A DNA stretch of 64,000 nt from Branchiostoma floridae (GCF_000003815.2 NC_049994.1:13377039-13441038), one strand, 5' to 3'. Positions 11,401 through 22,460 are shown, numbered from the stretch's first letter. The notes: generated by a model not told the origin, from the letters alone. Translations and numbers: made by a program.

Positions 11401-14400
11401 TAGTCCATGAGGCTTGTCTTCTTGGGGAGAGGGAGTTTGCCCCTGTTGGTGTTGCCGAGGAGGGGGGTTTTCGGAGGTTGAATTGGACCCCCTACGTTGG
11501 GCAGGGGGGCTCCATTGGCTACTCAAGCTCTCTGACCTTTGCTTCATACAGGAGGAAGGCACCTGGCGGTTTCCCGACACCCCCTCTGGGTTGGGGGCAA
11601 TACTGACAGGGGGGGTGACAGTCGCCCCCCTTTGGGCTGTTCCCGATGGCCGAGTAGTCCTTGTGGGTAGGGGGAGGTTGCTGGGGAGGGGAACGATCAC
11701 AGGAGGCTCTCCCATGCCCATATTAGGCATGATGCCCTGCAGCGTGGGTGACACAAACCCAGGGTTGCCGCCACCCACCCCAGCGTCGAACGGAGAACTG
11801 GGATTCGACCGAATGTCCGTTGGGCTCATCATGGGGCTGGGTACTCCCGACGCGGGGCTACGGTGAGTCTTGTTGCTAAGGGCAGGGCTTGGTGTGCCCC
11901 GACTACTTGAACTCGTCCTTCTCCGCATGGGAACGGGACTGTACGCGTTGTTGTACACAGGAGTCGGCTGTTGCTGTGGCATCATGTTGTACCCGCCCAT
12001 GTTTCCGCCGTGGGGGAACTCATTCCCCATCATACCGTCGTAGGAATGCTGAAGGGCGTGGCCGTCGCCATGACGATGGGGAGGCATGCCTCCGTGGGGG
12101 GCCATCTGGTGCTGAGGCGCCATCGGGAGGTGACGGAGCCTCTGTTGCATCATGGGAGGGCCACCCTGGTGCATGAACTGCTGTTGTTCCTGGAGGAAAA
12201 GATACACAAAATTTTAAACAACTCAAGTACCAGTTAAGAGTTTCATTAAGGGTTCTTTTACATCATTTTAACCAATGTACCAAAGTGATTGGCAAGAAGC
12301 TACACAACTATAACGCATTTTGGCCACACAACCTTATCTTAGACTAGTTAGAGACCTCACTCGCAGTAACTTGTAGCATTTGTTTCATATAAAACATAAA
12401 CTAATGATAGAACCAAACATTGTTTTCTTTATAGATTGCTCAAAGCAAAGCCTTTACAAAATGGGTAGAAGAACCGTTCCTCTTACCTGCATGTGCATTT
12501 GCTGTGGAGGATAGTGTTGTAAGGGTGGGGGCTGCTGCTGCTGCTGCATGGGCATACGAGGCTGCTCGGGGTAGTGCCTCAGTCCCTGCGGCATCACCCC
12601 TGGGTGTCCCCCAACCCCCATCCCCGGCCCCCCCTCGTGCGAGGAGACGACCTGCCTCATGTAGACGTTGGTGTAGCGGGGATGGGTGTCTTCAGCCTGG
12701 AGGGGTTTGGACTTCTGGGGTCGATGGGTCCTACTGATAGGAACTGAAAATATACAAAAGCATGTGAAAATCCTACCTAAAATTCATATTTCACAAGCAA
12801 TAGCTTGAATGAACAAGTTAAAGCTTTATATGAGCAGAACTACCAAATTTAAGCCCAAACCACCATTATTGCTGGAATGTTACAATAAGCCGAAGTTTGT
12901 TAAGCTAAAGGCTACATCAATCTTACTCCTTGGTTCTCATATGTCTGGAAAATAGGTAATCATCAAACCAAAAGACAATTCTCACCTTAATTTATTTCTC
13001 CTATACATGTATTTTGTTACGTAAACCAAAAGGTTCTGGGTTTAAATCCCTGAAGCCAGAGGAAGGCATAGTGTTTACTGAGGATGTTATGCCTCCAGTC
13101 CTGTGTGCTGGGGACATTTAAGATCACCATCACACTTGTTGATAAGTAGTATCAGGTAATAAATTTTCCCCCATGCCTTGTTGCCAATTTTTCACACCGC
13201 GTCTTCTCCCCTATCCCAAAGTATCAGAAAACATGACATAGTTGGTAAAAGAAAGTCTAAGAACCAAGGAGTCATCTCGAGGCAGCCAAAGCGAGCGACA
13301 GTGAGAGCCCACACACCCTTCTCCACCGTTCTAATGGGAGCCATAGTGAAGCTGGGTTTGGACTGGGTGTTGACAGGAGGCTCCATCAGGGTGGCCATGG
13401 CCAGAATCTTACGCTTGTGGTTGCACAGTTTGGTCAGGTCGTCCTCTGCCTGGCACGACTTCACTTCCTCCGCGCTGCGGTGACGCACCAGCACCCCGGG
13501 GTCGAAGTTGAACACCTGGAAAACAGACATCGTTGATATTGAGTAGTTGGTTTGTGTTTCAGGTACCAATTACACACTGTTTGGGGGCTTTGATTAAGTC
13601 TTAGTTTCATTCTGTCTTTGTTTTCTTGATTGTGGGAATTCCATTCCTTAATTTTTTTAAAGATCTCTATGAATTAATACTAGATAAATTTTCAACCTTA
13701 AATGAAAATTTGTCTCAGAAAATTTCTTTTTAGGTTTAATTCTGTGTTAGTTTCATCCTGTCTTTGTTTTCTTCAAACATTGTGGAAACTCTATTAATTA
13801 AAAGATTCCTGTGAATATCTGTCCCGTTCCTGATTGGATATGTTTGAATACAAGATCCCGCTCCACCGTTTAGTGATTGGCTGTTTGAACAGAAGAAACC
13901 TGCTTCCCTGTTTCCTGATTGGAGGTTTAAACATAGAAACCCTACCGCCCCGTTTCCTGATTGGATGTTCAAACATAGAAACTTGCTATCCTGTTTCCTG
14001 ATTGGAGGTTTAAACATAGAAACTTGCCATCCTGTTTCCTTATTGAATGTTCAATCATAGAAACCCTACTGCCCATTTCCTGATTGGATGTTCAAAGATG
14101 GGAAGCCTGCTGTCATGTTTCCTGGTTGACTTTTTCAAAAGAGGAATAATGCTGTCCTGTTTTCTGATTGGTTGCTTGATAATAGATACCATCCTTTTCT
14201 GTTTTCTGATTGGTTCTTTCTTTCTTTCTTTCTTTTTTACTGCTGTGATGTATATGACTGGTTGTTTTAAAACACAGACAACTGCAATGTTTTTTCCAGA
14301 TTAAATGTTAGAGGATGTTTCTGTTCTAACCTTGTTGACCTGAAGAGGACATCCCAGCCCACACTTGCAGGTCCCGTCCTTCTGCAGGTACTGGTTTACC

Positions 14401-15135
14401 TGGTCTACAGACACTAGACAGGAACCGTCAGGACTGAAACACAACACAACACAAAACTTGGTTGGTAAGTTCAACAACAAATTGGTTACAACATTAATGA
14501 GCTGTTAGAATTTTAGAAGTATAGAAGGAGTCATAAGCTTGATGTAGACTATGTCAATAATTTTTATTTGTACTTTTGCCAAAAAATTTAAATGATTACA
14601 TACAACAAATTTGCCTACTTGAGGAGCTTTCAAGTCAAGACGCAGTTTTTTTTACCCAGTAGATCTCATCTTGGAGTTCTTTTGTCATGTGACTGATGAT
14701 ATTGATTATCATGCAACATGAAGTGATAAGACAGTTATAATCTTTAATCAAATGTTCTAAGGGAATGATTATCAAAAGAAATGTCTGCATCTAAAGCAAG
14801 AAACTACTTTTATTTTTACACCTTTAACAACACAAGATAATAATGGCAGGTATTCTATAGCATATTTTGGCAGTGCGTGTGCTAACATGTGTGCTCTATC
14901 TCATTTTGCATGTTGTAAACAAATGAAATATATGACATGCAATTTCTTTTTTTTTCTTCAACAACTTCCTCTTCATCTTCAATGTAAACTGATGGCCTTA
15001 CCTAATATAGATAACCCTCCCATTCTCCACAATTCTCCTCCAGCCGAAGGGCACCACCACAAAAATGGACTTATCCACTGTGCCCCCTAGCGGTGGAGGG
15101 AAGCCGATGCAGCTGCTCTCCTTGTTCACGTTCAT
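5402..15135 (-). CDS. MBD5/6: Methyl-CpG-binding domain protein 5/6 (MBD + PWWP), nine coding exons
   Basis: Exons in gene order: 15135-15002, 14433-14331, 13515-13317, 12743-12487, 12189-7482, 7164-6980, 6412-6300, 5945-5870, 5470-5402. All have GT/AG borders and the phases match (5,844 nt, 1,947 aa). The ATG (MNVNKESS) is the first in frame; the open frame upstream of it lacks ATG. The MBD is at residues ~26-95, with [12 protein letters not shown], then [11 protein letters not shown], then VFNFDPG. The PWWP is at ~1828-1885 ([17 protein letters not shown], then VWVKWFGDH). It is followed by an EAAIEEAM helix and a basic tail ending KRRKTHR, as in vertebrate MBD5. The middle is disordered and rich in Q, S, P and N. 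It keeps short family blocks: [14 protein letters not shown] (~394-407), [16 protein letters not shown], and [16 protein letters not shown] inside ~537-568. Vertebrate MBD5 is about 1,500 aa, so this protein is longer. Family members are chromatin proteins that join the BAP1/ASXL PR-DUB complex, and their MBD is not known to read methyl-CpG. Confidence 0.93.
5600..5710 (-). repeat. tRNA-derived SINE-like sequence in the last MBD5/6 intron
   Basis: Read on the minus strand, TGGCCTTGTGG (a weak A box) is followed about 35 nt later by GGTTTGAATCC, a B box one base off the tRNA consensus. The arrangement and the CCCTTTGGAAA stretch downstream resemble deuterostome tRNA-SINEs. The element is partial and has no clear ends. 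Confidence 0.45.
6430..6560. repeat. Short degenerate tandem repeat (GAACATTGG units)
   Basis: Units of the form TAGAACATTGGAAAGA recur about seven times with a spacing of roughly 14-18 bp. It lies in the MBD5/6 intron between the two PWWP exons. The rest of that intron (6561-6979) shows nothing distinctive. Confidence 0.6.
7820..8034 (-). repeat. Coding minisatellite, nine 24-bp units, in MBD5/6 exon 5
   Basis: Nine in-frame 24-bp units encode the octapeptide repeat (P/S)SDVPNTL. Two unit versions, with ACATCAGATGG or ACGTCAGACGG on the plus strand, alternate over much of the array, which suggests that 48-bp blocks were duplicated. The length is a multiple of three, so copy-number change would keep the frame. 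Confidence 0.92.
8040..8250 (-). repeat. Degenerate Ser/Glu repeat in MBD5/6 exon 5
   Basis: The protein here reads as diverged units of about 8-9 residues built on S-(S/V)-(V/A/L)-E-(T/V/S)-S-(H/Q), for example SSVEVSQSS and ASVETSHTS. It directly precedes the PNTL repeat in the protein, so two repeat expansions of different age lie side by side. Confidence 0.7.
9478..9503 (-). repeat. CAG/CTG tract encoding polyglutamine
   Basis: About six CTG units on the plus strand encode a run of Q in [13 protein letters not shown] of the MBD5/6 protein. A second short CTG run at about 12530-12547 encodes QQQQQ in exon 4. Confidence 0.85.
12990..13130 (+). repeat. Possible SINE fragment in an MBD5/6 intron
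   Basis: GGTTCTGGGTTTAAATCCC around 13031-13049 resembles a tRNA B box and is close to the one in the 5.6 kb SINE-like copy. No A box or element ends are recognisable. The remaining intron between exons 3 and 4 looks plain. Confidence 0.3.
13821..14230. repeat. 42-bp minisatellite carrying CCAAT motifs, MBD5/6 intron 2
   Basis: Ten diverged units have a period of 41-43 bp. Each carries CTGATTGG (an inverted CCAAT box) followed by TTCAAACATAGAAAC-like sequence. The ATTGG cores, or their degenerate counterparts, start near 13833, 13876, 13918, 13960, 14001, 14042, 14083, 14124, 14167 and 14209. The 42-bp period leaves one frame open on the minus strand, so an ORF there is a by-product. A short TTTC run follows. 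Confidence 0.92.
14434..15001 (-). other. MBD5/6 intron 1 (coding)
   Basis: This is a 568-bp intron between the two exons that encode the MBD. It is bounded by AG|GTAAGG and GTTTCAG|T. It is AT-rich and I see no other feature in it. Confidence 0.7.
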
Positions 15136-15508
15136 GTCTCCTCCTCCGTGAGAGCAACAACATGAAAGGCACCAACACGATTCAGCAGCTACGCCACTGC
15201 AGCTGACAGCACGCTGAGACAACTGCTCTCAGTCCGCTACGCTCCATTTATATCCTGGTGATGTCTTCAGCTAAACACTTGCAGAAATGTTTCCTAGAAG
15301 ATGTGAGCTTTACTTGCCAAGAATCACTGCATGTTCACGACAGACTATATATAGTGTGGAACACACGTTACTAGTCACAAAAATCTGCCATTCAGTCTTG
15401 TTTTCTTCTTCTTGTGACGAGTCTTCTACATTTTGTGATCATCAGCGCTGCTGGTGTCTTCCATACTGTCAAAACTGCTTGAGACTTCAGATGGATGCTC
15501 AGATGGCT
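15136..15508 (-). other. MBD5/6 5'UTR part of the first coding exon
   Basis: On the minus strand a strong acceptor, TTGTTTTTCTTTTTTCAG, ends at 15509. The stretch from there to the ATG has no in-frame ATG, so it is probably untranslated leader spliced to an upstream exon. Confidence 0.5.
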
Positions 15509-15789
15509 CTGAAAAAAGAAAAACAACTATAATAATAGTATAAAAAATCAGGATAAAATCTACAGTTAGTAAATAAACTGCAGAAGTGATATACCAATAT
15601 TTTTGTGCCCATTCTCACAGACATATGTTAGCAGATGAATAATTGATTAGTGAGCAACATACTGAAACTAGAGTTCCACGAACACATACCTTTGCCAAAT
15701 AATTTGTTATGTAGAATGATGTCTGTAGACAAATGCGTTACTCATTTCATTTTCTTTATAATTAAATGCTTGGAGTTGGTTTATAAAAT

Positions 15790-16640
15790 TTCGGCATTTA
15801 TTATGCAAATTAGATACCAATTTACAATTAATTGATATCAAATTGTATCAAGCATTACTTAAGCTATCAGCATACCAAAAATCATGATGATCCTTTGATC
15901 CATTCTTGACTTATTCTCTTTCAAAGTCTTTAAATACACCTCTTACTCTCTTCCCTCTTTCTCAGTTACATATGTGACAACTTTGATGAAAGTACTATAA
16001 TGGAATGCAGTGGATTTATGAACTTTTCCTAATCAATTATGCAAATTAGCTGTTAACTTGCATAATAAGTATCACATTATATAAGTCTTCATTTAGGCTA
16101 TCTACATGCCGAAAATCATGACGATCCGTCAACACGTTAATATTTTCTCATTAATTATGCAAATGAGATCATCATTTGCATGATAAATATGTATTGACAT
16201 TTCTCTCTTTCTCAGCTACATATGTGACAAGTTTTAAAGCCCTATCATGGAATGTAGTGAATTTATAAAATATCCTCATTAATTATGCAAATTAGCTGTT
16301 GATTTGCATAATTGTTATCTGATTATGTAGGTCTTCACTTACGCTACCTACATACAAAAAAACATGATGATCCGTCAACATGTTCATATTTTCTCATTAA
16401 TTATGCAAATGAGGTCACCATTTGCATAATTGATATCTGTCGACATTTCTCTCCTTCCCAGCTACATATGTGACAAGTTTGAAAGTCCTATCATGGAATG
16501 AAGTGGATTTATAATTTTTCCTCATTAATTATGCAAATTAGCTGCTGATTTGCATAATTAGTATACCATTATGTAAGTCATCACTCATTCTATCTACATA
16601 CCAAAAATCATGACGATCCGTCAACACGTTGTAGAGTTAT
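15790..16640. repeat. Higher-order tandem repeat with octamer-like motifs
   Basis: ATTATGCAAAT recurs at about 15800, 16036, 16153, 16280, 16399 and 16527, mostly paired with the reverse motif ATTTGCAT about 20 bp later. Two half-unit types (GCAAATGAG and GCAAATTAG) alternate with spacings of about 119 and 127 bp. The repeating unit is therefore about 246 bp, in roughly 2.5 copies. It also contains the recurrent segments CTACATATGTGACAAG and CATGACGATCCGTCAACACG. Confidence 0.88.
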
Positions 16641-16960
16641 TCTCATCCAAAGTTTGAAAGGAAACCGGCGCCTGCAGTTCCAAAAAAGCTGCTAGGGGGC
16701 CCAAACTCACAGCACTTACTCTCTGCCTTGAGGGCTATCTACCACTCAAAAATCATGATCACAGCATGTCCAGAACACGAGATATCAAAAATTGAGGTTC
16801 TGCTGCAGTACCTTAGCAAGCCGCTAGGGGGCCCATTATCGAACTTGACCTTCGTTTTCCCGACCCCTACCCACCTACCAAATATTATCGGGATCCATCC
16901 AAGACTTCTTGAGTTATGCTGTTAACAGACACACAGACACACACACAGACAGACTCACAA
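16641..16960 (+). repeat. Repeat-related flank ending in a short CA-rich run
   Basis: The octamer array continues into a segment with two GCTAGGGGGCCCA copies (16690 and 16831). It ends in GTTATGCTGTTAACAGACACACAGACACAC. The organisation looks like the tail of a dispersed element, not a gene. Confidence 0.5.
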
Positions 16961-17229
16961 GCCCAAAACATAACCTTAGCCATTCTGGCAAAGGTAATAA
17001 TGATAATGATGATCGCTTCAGAAAAGCACAACTGTTACTAATGACAGATGTTTTAATGGATCTGCCAGGGATTGAAACCCTTTTTCTGTGTACCTGAACT
17101 GTGGCTGTAGTACCTACTGGTACAGGTAACTTTCAAGGTTTCCTGCACTTCTTAGTCTTTTGCATTTTGAAGAAGGCCAAGCAGTTGGACCTCAGACTGA
17201 ACTTGCAAAGCATGACACTTTTTCATTAG

Positions 17230-17400
17230 CTAATACACATGTAGTGTAATGAGGCCTCACTACGGCTTGCATGTTTAGCCAAGCCAAGCAGGTAAAACCT
17301 ACGGTTCTTGATAAGTGTGTTGGGTCCTTTTACGTGCAGAGATTTGGTGCCAAGGCTTGCGTCTGAAGTTCCCTCAGACTGTTGGCTTAAACATCGCCAT
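17230..17400 (+). repeat. Dispersed repeat fragment (GTTGGGTCCTTTTACGTGC type)
   Basis: The segment has the GTGTTGGGTCCTTTTACGTGC core and then a CTGAAGTTCCCTC-like tail. A related segment (GTGTGGTGGGTTCTTTAACGTG) is at 30.31 kb, so it belongs to a family present at least twice in this window. Confidence 0.5.
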
Positions 17401-20400
17401 CCGAAATCACTAGTACCATTTCAAATATTTTAATCCTCAGTATTCAAGTACATGTATATCATACTACTATGAGGAATGTAAGACATTTTGAGCCACTGTC
17501 AGTGTCACCAGAGTGTTGTAGGCTGGTGCTATCATGGACACATCAGGAATAGGTAGACATTAAAAGAAATATCTACACACAGCTTCAATTCTACCTGCAC
17601 TAATCTGCATATACAGGTGGTATTTCGAGCCAGGTCTGTGCAGTCATTATCATCACCACGCCAAGTCTCAATTGTGTTTTCATCTTTTCATCAACGGTTC
17701 TATATATAGGTGTGTCCTGGGGCTATCTGGACTCATTAAATATGCATGGAAGCACCACAGGTGAGAGCTGATGTAGATCACACACTCCCACACACCCTGG
17801 GCTATCAGCTGATTACTACCTGTACCACAATTGGGTTCAGGGACCTGGTATATTCATCATTACTGTTTTCTACTCAGTATATTCATCATCTGAGTTCCTA
17901 TTGTCTACTCAGTCAGGCCACAAGAATGCAATCACTTGGTTTTGGGATGTACTGCTTTATTTTTGAAGAAAAAAATAAAGCATTATGTATACCATTTATT
18001 CTCTAAATGTTCAGAGTATAATCAAAACCTCATATGCTCATACTAGTGTATTATATCTTTGTACTAGGATAATGCACACCAAATTCCCTGGACACTGGCT
18101 CTCAGAATCACCACTCCACTTTTTATCTGATTTCTAAAAAAGAAAGATTATAATTTTGTGTCATTCAGAATATGAAGTATACAAAATACTCAGAGTCAGA
18201 CAGCAACAGTTTCCAAATATCTCCATCTACTAATGCATAAATGTTGAGAATTGTTGCATTGAAACATTTTAAAACTGAACTGAACTGAAAGCTGGTATGA
18301 TGACATTGTGACTCATCGTGGTGAAAATTGCATCTATAACAGGATTGCTATAATTTTTCTATATTTTCATTAAGCCTTCCTCCATTTTTTATATAAAGAT
18401 TGACAAAGCAACAAAACAAACATAGCATGGGAAACATTGCAGTAGGTTTGACGGTGGTGCACAGCCTTACTTTTACTGCGCACTAATCATTAGCTGTCGG
18501 CTCTTGAACTATAAAAAGGGCAGTCCAGACTTTATGGAGTTATTTAGAGATACAGCAACGTTGAGTTTTGTCATCAACGTACAAAAAGAGCCCTATGATT
18601 AACCAAGATGCATCATGAACGATGGAGCCACTTTGTCTAGTCAGTCAGACTTAATACTGCTACACCAGGTTTACTGTCAAGTCACAGACCAGTGGGTATA
18701 AACAGGACTTTTATAGAACCCATTTCTGCCCACAGGGATGACAGTAGGGGAGCGGTGTCAATAGTTACAGTGTCTGACTTGCTACAAAGGTTACATAGGC
18801 TAGCAGTAAATCTTTGCTTTGTTTTGATTGGATTTTTTTTTACCATCACTATACTATAGTACCAATATGTGATGGGGCAATCATGGTTGAATATATGGTT
18901 TTGATAATTTTCCTGCCACAATTCAAGAAGCAAACTCTGCGCTGGAAAAGAATCACTTGTTGCTGGATTTCTTATCACACAAATCTAGGATGTATTAAAT
19001 TTACATTTAAGTCTGTGCCCGTGGGAATATGGACCATTTGAACAACCAGTTTTAGATCCACTGTCTGATTCTTACCATTGGTGTGACATATCCAAAGATT
19101 TACTGTGTTTTCCTGTAGTTTTACTGTTTCTAATCAACAGTGAAATACAGACATATTGATCTTAAAAATTATAAAAAGTCCACTTTGTTCCTGCAAAGTA
19201 TGATTACAATCTGAATAATTTTTGTGGTGGGGGATTGGTGCCCTTAGAAAACATTCTAGCCCCTCACATAAAGACAGTGGGAACTATATAAATGAAATGC
19301 CTGACTCTTCAAGTCTCTTGTAAACATTGGAAAATTCCTCTTCAAGTACATGGCACACCTAATTTTGAAATCAAGTGTTTTTGATATCTTTGACTTGGTT
19401 TTTGAAACGGCATCAACACAAGTGAACTATCGAGGCAGACATCTGTGACAGTTTTATAGATTTACAGAAGATATACAGTCTATTACAGAGGTGCTAAATA
19501 AACTGAAATCAACATATAAGTTAGCTGGCCCCAAAAATTAAGGTTATATCCCCAACTGCACATGTGGATCAGATTTTAACCTAGTAACAGCATACTATCT
19601 CTAGCCTATAGTAGTAAATTGCAATTTCTAGATCTGGGATTTGGACCCCTGACCCAACAGGAGGGTAATAATGATTTTTTTTAATTTTTTTTTTTTTAAT
19701 ATTTCAAATTGTTCAAAATTCTACCTGCAATCTTCAAAATGTGTCTGCCTTGCAATCTTCTTGGCCTGACTTATTATCATCGTACATATCTTCTAAAAAA
19801 TATACATGATGTGGATTTCCGACTAGTACGATTTACTTCCAGGCAAATCTCTTGAAATTGTTTTCTTAATCTTAATTTTTATGCAGCATTTAAACCAGAA
19901 TCTCAGACTCTGTAACTAAGCAGGTACATAGCTAACTGGTGCTGCAAATCTACATGTTTCCATTTCTTGATGAAATCAAGCTAGGGACGACTCTTGGATC
20001 AGATGTTTAAACGTAAATGTTTAACTTTAACTTAAGGAGAGCCACACCTCCAGCACATTGAAAAGAGTAGAGGTTAATTCCAGTGTGAGCGGATCAAATA
20101 AATCTGTCTAAATATACAGCTTGTACTATTCAGTACAAACTGGGTGGTATTTCAAGCTCTCTGTACTGGACAGCTTGAAATTATTATATAAGTGCATTTC
20201 AGCAAATTGTTGTTGTTTTTTCCTTAGCGCAACTATATGTTGACAATGTTACGTTCTTGCAGCATATATGGATATATATATATTGAGATTTACATCAAAT
20301 CTTTAGCAGATAGTTTTTTTTTGAAGGGTATTGTTTTGCAGTTTACTGCTAGTCATATTTTGAGGGTTTTACCATCTGGCCTTGATCTATTTTTATCTTA

Positions 20401-20560
20401 ATTCTAACAACAGGGGCAACACTAACACTGTAAATCTATAACCAAAAACAAAACTGTGATATACATGTCTTAATTTTCACATTTGGGTATTGTAGTCTGT
20501 TTTTCAACCCACAAATCTGGAACATATCTCTAGAAAAATATCATCTAAGCCCCCCTCCCC
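17401..20560. other. Probable MBD5/6 5'UTR intron, no gene seen
   Basis: If the MBD5/6 leader starts near 21 kb, this is part of its first intron. The sequence is AT-rich with homopolymer runs (for example T runs near 19680-19700). No ORF in it has coding character. Confidence 0.45.
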
Positions 20561-20785
20561 CTTGCCACAGAGCACCACTGGTTGGGAGTCTGACAGAGCT
20601 TTGCTCCATTTTACTTCATTCCTAGCTCCACTACGAGCACATTTCACCCGTAAACGTCCTCACACAGGCTTTCGGGAGATACTGGATACATGTAGGGTGT
20701 GTGTAGTGGACAGGCAATGGCTGACAGGCTGCGTATTTGGGGTAAAAAGGTGAAGTTTTGGTGCAGTTACTGCGGGTCCTCCTAC

Positions 20786-21060
20786 CTGGCCGAGCTGTCT
20801 GTGTGCTGGAGAGACCTCCGCCCTCCCAGCCTTCTCTCGTCTCCTCTCGGCCGCTTCTCCGCTTCTGTCAGCGCTCAGGCGAACCTAAAAGGTTCTAGTT
20901 TTGGTCTTGGAGCTTTCCGGGGAGTAACACCCATGCAGTCGGGTTGTAAATAGCCCCAAAATAAGGGGCAAATTCGCGAAAATTTCAGAAATATTCGGTT
21001 CTAACCTCAATCCCAGCCTGCACCGCGCCGCCGGGACCAGCGCTGCTCCCGAAGGCCTTT
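20786..21060 (-). promoter_or_regulatory. Candidate MBD5/6 promoter and first non-coding exon
   Basis: This is a CpG-rich island in AT-rich surroundings. Read on the minus strand, a purine-rich leader-like stretch ends in CGGCCAG|GTAGGAG, a good splice donor (exon end 20786). It would splice to the 15508 acceptor. No other minus-strand gene needs it. The transcription start within 20.9-21.06 kb is a guess. Confidence 0.45.
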
Positions 21061-21141
21061 GCCTAGACAAGACCCCATAGCTACCTCGAAATAAAGCCTA
21101 CATGTTGTTGCAACCCTTGCCGTTATTAAATAACATTCTTA

Positions 21142-21609
21142 ATGATCATAAAATATGTTTTTATAAAGCTAATTTCTTTCAATATTGTAGAAAACGTTGC
21201 TTTTTTTTGCAATATTATAAAAAAAGTGACATATTTGCTCAGACAACAGAATATATGGGCTTCATTGCTGTGTCATCAGGCAGATTTAAGGTTCAACCCA
21301 AATAGTTCATGTGGACGGATTTCCGACGGTCACGGACCAGAAAAATGTTACAATCTCTACCATATTCCGATGAAAATAATAGAGGTGAAAGGTGTTGAAA
21401 CGTGTTCATTTGTTTTGGAGTGGAGCTATGGTGAATGGCAAGCTGGAAAGATCTTAGATTCCAATGACCAGGACATTTCAAGGTGGCAGGTGCAGACTTT
21501 AATAGCGAAATCGGCAGAATGGGTGACAGATATGAGATCATATGACATTGACCGTAAAATGGAGGATAGCAAAGAACGAAAAATAGTACTTAATCATTTA
21601 AGTTCCTGA
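21142..21609 (+). CDS. Uncharacterised 155-codon ORF (doubtful)
   Basis: This is an ATG-to-stop frame with no recognised domain. The first ~45 codons are AT-rich (runs of I, F and K). The last ~100, from about NSSCGRISDGHG onward, look more protein-like, with several Trp and charged residues. There is no obvious signal peptide or transmembrane segment. A frame this long can arise by chance in 64 kb of such sequence, so I keep it only as a low-confidence candidate. It lies between the presumed MBD5/6 promoter and the CCAAT-box promoter at 22.3 kb. Confidence 0.18.
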   Translation: MIIKYVFIKLISFNIVENVAFFCNIIKKVTYLLRQQNIWASLLCHQADLRFNPNSSCGRISDGHGPEKCYNLYHIPMKIIEVKGVETCSFVLEWSYGEWQAGKILDSNDQDISRWQVQTLIAKSAEWVTDMRSYDIDRKMEDSKERKIVLNHLSS

Positions 21610-22299
21610 CAATTTTTCCCCATCATTTTCCTGTTGATAAACGTCCAAGACAATAAGACATTGAACTTAATAACTACTCATTAACAAAACAATGCATTGC
21701 GTGTAGAAACATTTTGATCCTACAAGGTTCTGAACAAATTTTTTTTGAATTGGCAGCCGTAGCGTAAGGTGGTTATCTGTTGGCAAATGCTGCTTGCTAT
21801 TCAACCGTTAACGTTTAAGATACGGTATCACATGTTAATGTATATTTATCAACAGAGACTTAAGTCGTCAAGAACTGGAAACAGCGTTCATACGATGCAT
21901 GCGAAATGTTTTTTAATAGCACCTCACTCCCAGCAGGAGTATCGGAGCCGCAGAAGATCACAGAAGGGCCCAATGCCTACCTCGCTTGAAATAAATTTTG
22001 GCGGTATCACAGCGTCATCTATCAGAATGACTTAGAACTGCCACCTGCACGATAGTATCGTATGCTTACACTCGCAACAGGTTGTCGACCACACAAAATA
22101 AGTTTTAAATAAAGAGCTTAAGTCAAGAGTTACAGATCCGTTTATAAATCTGATAAGCATAGTACATGTAACAGAAAGTTACCATGGCAACAGATATACA
22201 TCTAATTTGCATCGTTTACGCATGAAAAATTTGAAATAGGATGATCGTAAATGACGATGTCGTGATCCTCGTCCCCATGCAGACCCATCATACTGGAAA

Positions 22300-22460
22300 T
22301 ATGGCCAATCAAAACTGTTACGACAAATCTCATCATCAAACATAGCCAATCGTGAAAAGTGCATTTTTCAGACCAATGACAAGTTAGCATTTTCTTCAGC
22401 AGGCTCCAATCACAGACCAGTTATCAGTCTTACATTTTCCGCACCTGTAGCAGACTAACT
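22300..22460 (+). promoter_or_regulatory. Promoter with four spaced CCAAT boxes
   Basis: CCAAT pentamers start at 22305, 22346, 22373 and 22406, all on the plus strand, with spacings of 41, 27 and 33 bp. Arrays like this bind NF-Y and are common in TATA-less promoters. A CpG-rich exon follows from about 22.46 kb. Confidence 0.65.

Noticed and set aside
13736..14017. Minus-strand repetitive ORF with IRK/IQSGN units
   Set aside because: It comes from the 42-bp minisatellite, whose period is a multiple of three. It lies in an intron between two well-supported exons.
15136..15222. N-terminal extension of the MBD5/6 frame (SQRAVSCSG...)
   Set aside because: The frame is open upstream but begins at TTG with no [11 protein letters not shown] is in good context and fits the family's N-terminus length.
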